Assembly (NCBI GenBank): GCA_036520135.1
Contig: DATDKF010000305.1
Coordinates: 1 to 44,072 of the forward strand
Length of the DNA: 44,072 nucleotides
From: DASSUW01 sp036520135
GTDB lineage: Bacteria > Actinomycetota > Thermoleophilia > Solirubrobacterales > Solirubrobacteraceae
Reading direction: 5' to 3'
Position numbers and translations under genes: made by a program. The notes beneath the pieces are model-generated. The model saw nothing but the letters and a program-made list of their open reading frames with translations, did not search any database and had not been told where the DNA came from. This document shows positions 41,511 through 44,072 of the stretch, piece after piece. Each line of letters starts with the position of its first letter. Positions within the stretch are counted from its first letter, which is position 1.

Positions 41511-42887
41511 ATGACCGGCCGGCGCGCGAGCACGGAGCGGACGCGGGGCAGGATCGTCGAGGCGAGCCGTCGCCTGCTCGAGCAGTCGTCCACGCCCGCG
41601 GCCACGGACATCGCGGCGGCCGCCGGCGTGTCCCGGTCCACGCTCTACCGGCACTTCCCCGACCGCGACTCCCTCCTCGAGGCGGTCCGGCAATACCGAC
41701 CTCCCGCGACCGTGGAGACCGCCGACCAGCCGCTGCCCGCCGGTCGGCTCGGACGAGAGACGCCGGTGCTGCTCGATGGAATCCACGTCTTCGACGTCGT
41801 TGCTCCCTCCCTCCTCCCCGACCAACTCGTGGCCGAGGCGCAGCGCATCGCCGATGTCCCGCTGGCGCTGTACGTCGTCGACATCGACGGCTCGCATCTC
41901 CTGCGCGTCGCCGGACCCGACCGTCTCCCCGAGCGGATCGAGGTGCCCCTGGCGATCGGACCGGAGCTGGATTCCACCGGCCTGGCCGAGCTGCGCGCCG
42001 GGCTCGCGCATCGCCGTGGCGTCGAGGTCGTCCCGCTCTGGCTCCGCGGGCGCGCGACGGGCGTGATGCTCACGCTCGGCCGGCCACGTCGCCCGCTCGC
42101 CGAGATCGCGCGCCAGGCCGCGGCCGCCATCGCGCTCGCCGACCGCTACACCGACACGTTCGCGCGAGGCCAGCGGCGCAAGCAGCCGGCCGCGGCGGCC
42201 GAGATCCAGCAGAGCCTGCTCCCGCCCCGCATCTCCAGGATCAGCGGCGGCGAGCTGGCGGGCAACGTGCTGCCCAGCTACGAGGTCGCGGGCGACTGGT
42301 TCGACTTCGTCGAGAACCTCGACGGGGTGTGGATCACGCTCGCCGACGGCCTCGGTCCCAGCACACGCGCTGCCGCGAGCAGCGCGGTCGCGCTCGGGGC
42401 GCTGCGCGCCAGCCGGCGCAGCGGCGGCAGCACGCACGAAGCGCTGATGCTGATGCATCGCACGCTGCGGGAGATGCCCGGCCCGTCGGCTGAGATGAGC
42501 GCGATCGTCGCTCGCTGGGATCCCGCCACGTTCAGGCTCGAGATCGTCAACTGCGGGCACGTCACGCCCATGGTGATCCGCGCCGACCGTTCGGCCGAAC
42601 GCCTCGACGTGCCGATCAGGCGTGGACTTGGCGGCCGCGCGAGCCCGCGGCCCTCCGAGCTGGTGACGACCCTCGAGCCGGGAGACCGGCTGATCATCTG
42701 CTCCGACGGCGTGATCACCAACGGAGACCGGCGAGCCGGCCTCGGGCACGACCAGGTCGCCGAGGCAGCCCTCCTCGCCGAGGACGGCTCGGCGGCCGAC
42801 ACGGTCCGCAAGGTCCACCGAGCCGTCCTGGACGCGCGCCGGCAGCTCACGGACGACGCGACCGTCGTCTGCCTCGCCGCCGAGTGA
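41511..42887 (+). CDS. TetR-type HTH fused to sensor and SpoIIE/PP2C phosphatase domains
   Basis: 458 residues from ATG 41511. Residues 8-60 form a TetR N-terminal HTH (TRGRIVEASRRLLEQSS, then ATDIAAAAGVSRSTLYRHFP and DRDSLLEAV). Residues about 95-210 look like a GAF-type sensor. Residues 225-458 are a PP2C-like SpoIIE phosphatase: EIQQSLLPPRISRISGGELA, AGDWFD (D262, D265), TLADGLGPS (D279), LEIVNCGHVTPMV, LIICSDGVIT (397-400 CSDG) and DDATVVCL. SpoIIE enzymes dephosphorylate STAS antagonists. A DNA-binding TetR head on a phosphatase is unusual. The HATPase at 42990 is the likely opposing kinase. Confidence 0.9.
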   Translation: MTGRRASTERTRGRIVEASRRLLEQSSTPAATDIAAAAGVSRSTLYRHFPDRDSLLEAVRQYRPPATVETADQPLPAGRLGRETPVLLDGIHVFDVVAPSLLPDQLVAEAQRIADVPLALYVVDIDGSHLLRVAGPDRLPERIEVPLAIGPELDSTGLAELRAGLAHRRGVEVVPLWLRGRATGVMLTLGRPRRPLAEIARQAAAAIALADRYTDTFARGQRRKQPAAAAEIQQSLLPPRISRISGGELAGNVLPSYEVAGDWFDFVENLDGVWITLADGLGPSTRAAASSAVALGALRASRRSGGSTHEALMLMHRTLREMPGPSAEMSAIVARWDPATFRLEIVNCGHVTPMVIRADRSAERLDVPIRRGLGGRASPRPSELVTTLEPGDRLIICSDGVITNGDRRAGLGHDQVAEAALLAEDGSAADTVRKVHRAVLDARRQLTDDATVVCLAAE

Positions 42888-42989
42888 CGTCAGGGCCGCC
42901 TTCGCTCGCCTTCCCGGTGACGTCGTCGTGCCCGCCCCATACCGATCGCCCCGTCGTCCCCGCAGGCGTCGGCCCGGGCCGGTAACCGG

Positions 42990-43442
42990 ATGACCGTAGG
43001 TTCGTCTGACGCAACTCGCCCGGGAAGACCTCACGAGGTGCTGCAGGAGAGACAGGCGCTGTCGGTGTGTATCTGCGGTGGGCGCGGCGCAGCTCACGCC
43101 GCGCGGGTCGCGATCCGCTCGCGGCTCGATGGCGGCGTGAGCCCGGACAGGCTCGCTGACGCGGCCCTGGCCGTCACCGAGCTGGTGGCGAACAGCGTCC
43201 GCCACGCAGGTGCGGGTCCGGCCGAGGACATCGGCGTCGAGGTCCTGCTCGTCGCGGATCGCATTCGGTTATGCGTGATCGACTCCGGGTCCACGGAGAC
43301 GCCGCACATCATCGCGCGCGAGCCCGACGACCCGGGTGGGCTCGGTCTCGTCGTCGCCGACAGACTCGCGGCGGCGTGGGGAGTGGCGAGGGACGGCGGC
43401 GGCATCACCCGGACGTGGTGCGATCTGCCCCTCGCAGACTGA
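42990..43442 (+). CDS. HATPase_c anti-sigma/kinase-like protein
   Basis: 150 residues. N-box LADAALAVTELVANSVRHAG, G1 box LCVIDSGSTE, and G2 box PGGLGLVVADRLAAAWGVAR of the RsbW/SpoIIAB-type (HATPase_c_2) family. The first 40 residues are variable and include cysteines (LSVCICGGRGAAHAARV). Located 102 bp after the phosphatase fusion in the same direction, it probably acts with it in a partner switch. No sigma or STAS gene is adjacent. Confidence 0.9.
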   Translation: MTVGSSDATRPGRPHEVLQERQALSVCICGGRGAAHAARVAIRSRLDGGVSPDRLADAALAVTELVANSVRHAGAGPAEDIGVEVLLVADRIRLCVIDSGSTETPHIIAREPDDPGGLGLVVADRLAAAWGVARDGGGITRTWCDLPLAD

Positions 43443-44019
43443 TCTCCTCGTATGGATCATCTCGCTCGCCCCGTCTGCAGATAAACCGCTGCCGTTTGCC
43501 CGGCGACGCGACTGGCAAGACGTGTTGCCATGGACGTCCGAAGCGCAGTGACCCCGACGTCGATGACGAAGAGCGCGGCACGCCGGGTGCCGAAGGAAGC
43601 GACTCGGATGCCGCTGACAAGCCGCCCGCAGCACCGGCGGACGACTCGTCGCCGCTGGGTGATACCGATCAGCACTAGGACGCGGACGCCTGATCACTGA
43701 CCTCGAAGCTCGGTGACCCGGGTTGGCGGGAGCTTCGCGGCGTGATGGAACTGGTCAGCGAGAGCCAGCCAGGAACCGCGGGGGACGCCCGCTCGCGTGA
43801 TGACAGCGGGAGTGCCCGGGGGTGTCCGTTTTGACGCGCCATTGGGCGCTCTTGCAGGATGCCGGCCGAACCCGGTCTTGAACAGCGTGATCGCGTCGTG
43901 GACGGTGTCGTGTACGGACGCCTGGTAGTCAGCTCTGGGCGTCGTGGCTTGCGGTAGCCTAGGCCGACGCCGACCCCGCGATGGGATAGGGCGGGGTCGC
44001 TCGATGAGGGGAGGGTGTT
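43443..44019. other. 577 bp with no confident gene
   Basis: An acidic ORF ending at TAG 43678 (PDVDDEERGTPGAEGSDSDA, then ADKPPAAPADDSSPLGDTDQ) looks coding over its last 40 codons, with a possible TTG start at 43496, but its start is unclear. From 43680 to 43970 nothing was recognised. A hairpin sits at 43971-43999 before the last gene. Confidence 0.4.
43971..43999. promoter_or_regulatory. 9-bp inverted repeat before the last gene
   Basis: CGACCCCGC, an 11-bp loop, then GCGGGGTCG. It ends 20 bp before the ATG at 44020 and just ahead of the GAGGGGAGGG ribosome-binding site. It may be an operator, a leader hairpin or the terminator of an upstream transcript; no T run follows. Confidence 0.4.
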
Positions 44020-44072
44020 ATGCCCAGAGCTTCCGTCCTTACGTCGGTGCTCGCGGCCTTGCTGGTGGCCGC
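44020..44072 (+). CDS. start of a secreted protein (truncated by window end)
   Basis: ATG 44020 follows GAGGGGAGGG at good spacing. The 17 codons visible read MPRASVLTSVLAALLVA, a basic N-terminus and hydrophobic core typical of a signal peptide. Nothing more can be said; the mature protein lies outside the window. Confidence 0.55.
   Translation, partial: MPRASVLTSVLAALLVA

Overview
The window is GC-rich (third codon positions strongly G/C) and looks like a chromosomal segment of an actinobacterium. Gene content fits Actinomycetota: an F420/PPOX-type flavin fold protein, a fatty-acid desaturase with a fused ferredoxin reductase and a PucR-type regulator, CsbD-like and DUF3618-type small envelope proteins, and partner-switching sigma-factor controls. 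The mix of AI-2E, DUF378, DUF4383 and YihY proteins with an ADP-heptose cluster makes me favour Thermoleophilia (Solirubrobacter/Conexibacter-like). That placement is inference; no rRNA or tRNA gene is present to confirm it.

Layout. 1-7.3 kb: accessory region of small membrane or hypothetical genes with several frame-broken genes (a catalase-like protein, a DUF4383 protein, a winged-helix protein) and one copy of a ~160 bp dispersed repeat. 7.5-10.2 kb: an intact light/B12 control locus. A CarH/LitR-type MerR regulator (8375-9265) is transcribed divergently from DUF378 and fasciclin genes, and its promoter overlaps three 11-bp repeats. 10.2-13.7 kb: small genes, a second decayed catalase-like gene, a frameshifted CsbD-like gene, a coiled-coil protein and a truncated YihY. 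14-17.2 kb: a membrane protein, then a coupled SRPBCC protein, zinc alcohol dehydrogenase and small protein. 17.8-21.3 kb: ferredoxin reductase-ferredoxin fusion, desaturase and convergent PucR regulator. 21.4-25.1 kb: fragments of a partner-switching module (HATPase, truncated sigma factor, STAS), small membrane proteins and a decayed PhoX-like phosphatase. 25.1-36.1 kb: an intact, tightly overlapping glycan operon. 36.3-38.7 kb: a truncated Crp-like gene, an IS3 remnant and an IS110 element. 38.8-41.4 kb: YihY/BrkB, small conserved proteins, a holin-like protein and a DUF3618 protein. 41.5-44.1 kb: a TetR-HTH/SpoIIE phosphatase fusion, a HATPase kinase-like protein, and the first codons of a secreted protein.

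How the genes work together. The glycan operon encodes GmhA (sedoheptulose-7-phosphate isomerase), bifunctional HldE and a GmhB-type phosphatase fused to a GT2 glycosyltransferase. This is enough to make ADP-D-glycero-D-manno-heptose. Two GT9 heptosyltransferase-like enzymes, two GT4-like enzymes, a separate GT2, a NodU/CmcH carbamoyltransferase and a classical SDR follow. No HldD-type 6-epimerase is seen, so a D,D-heptose-containing, possibly carbamoylated surface glycan or glycoconjugate is the simplest reading. The CarH-type regulator keeps both B12 motifs and has an operator matching the known CarH repeat, so light probably controls itself, the NAD(P)-binding protein and perhaps the divergent DUF378-fasciclin pair. 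The ferredoxin reductase probably supplies electrons to the desaturase.

At least ten genes carry single-base indels at short homopolymers, clustered outside the three intact operons. Either the assembly has local indel errors or these accessory regions are decaying; raw reads would decide.
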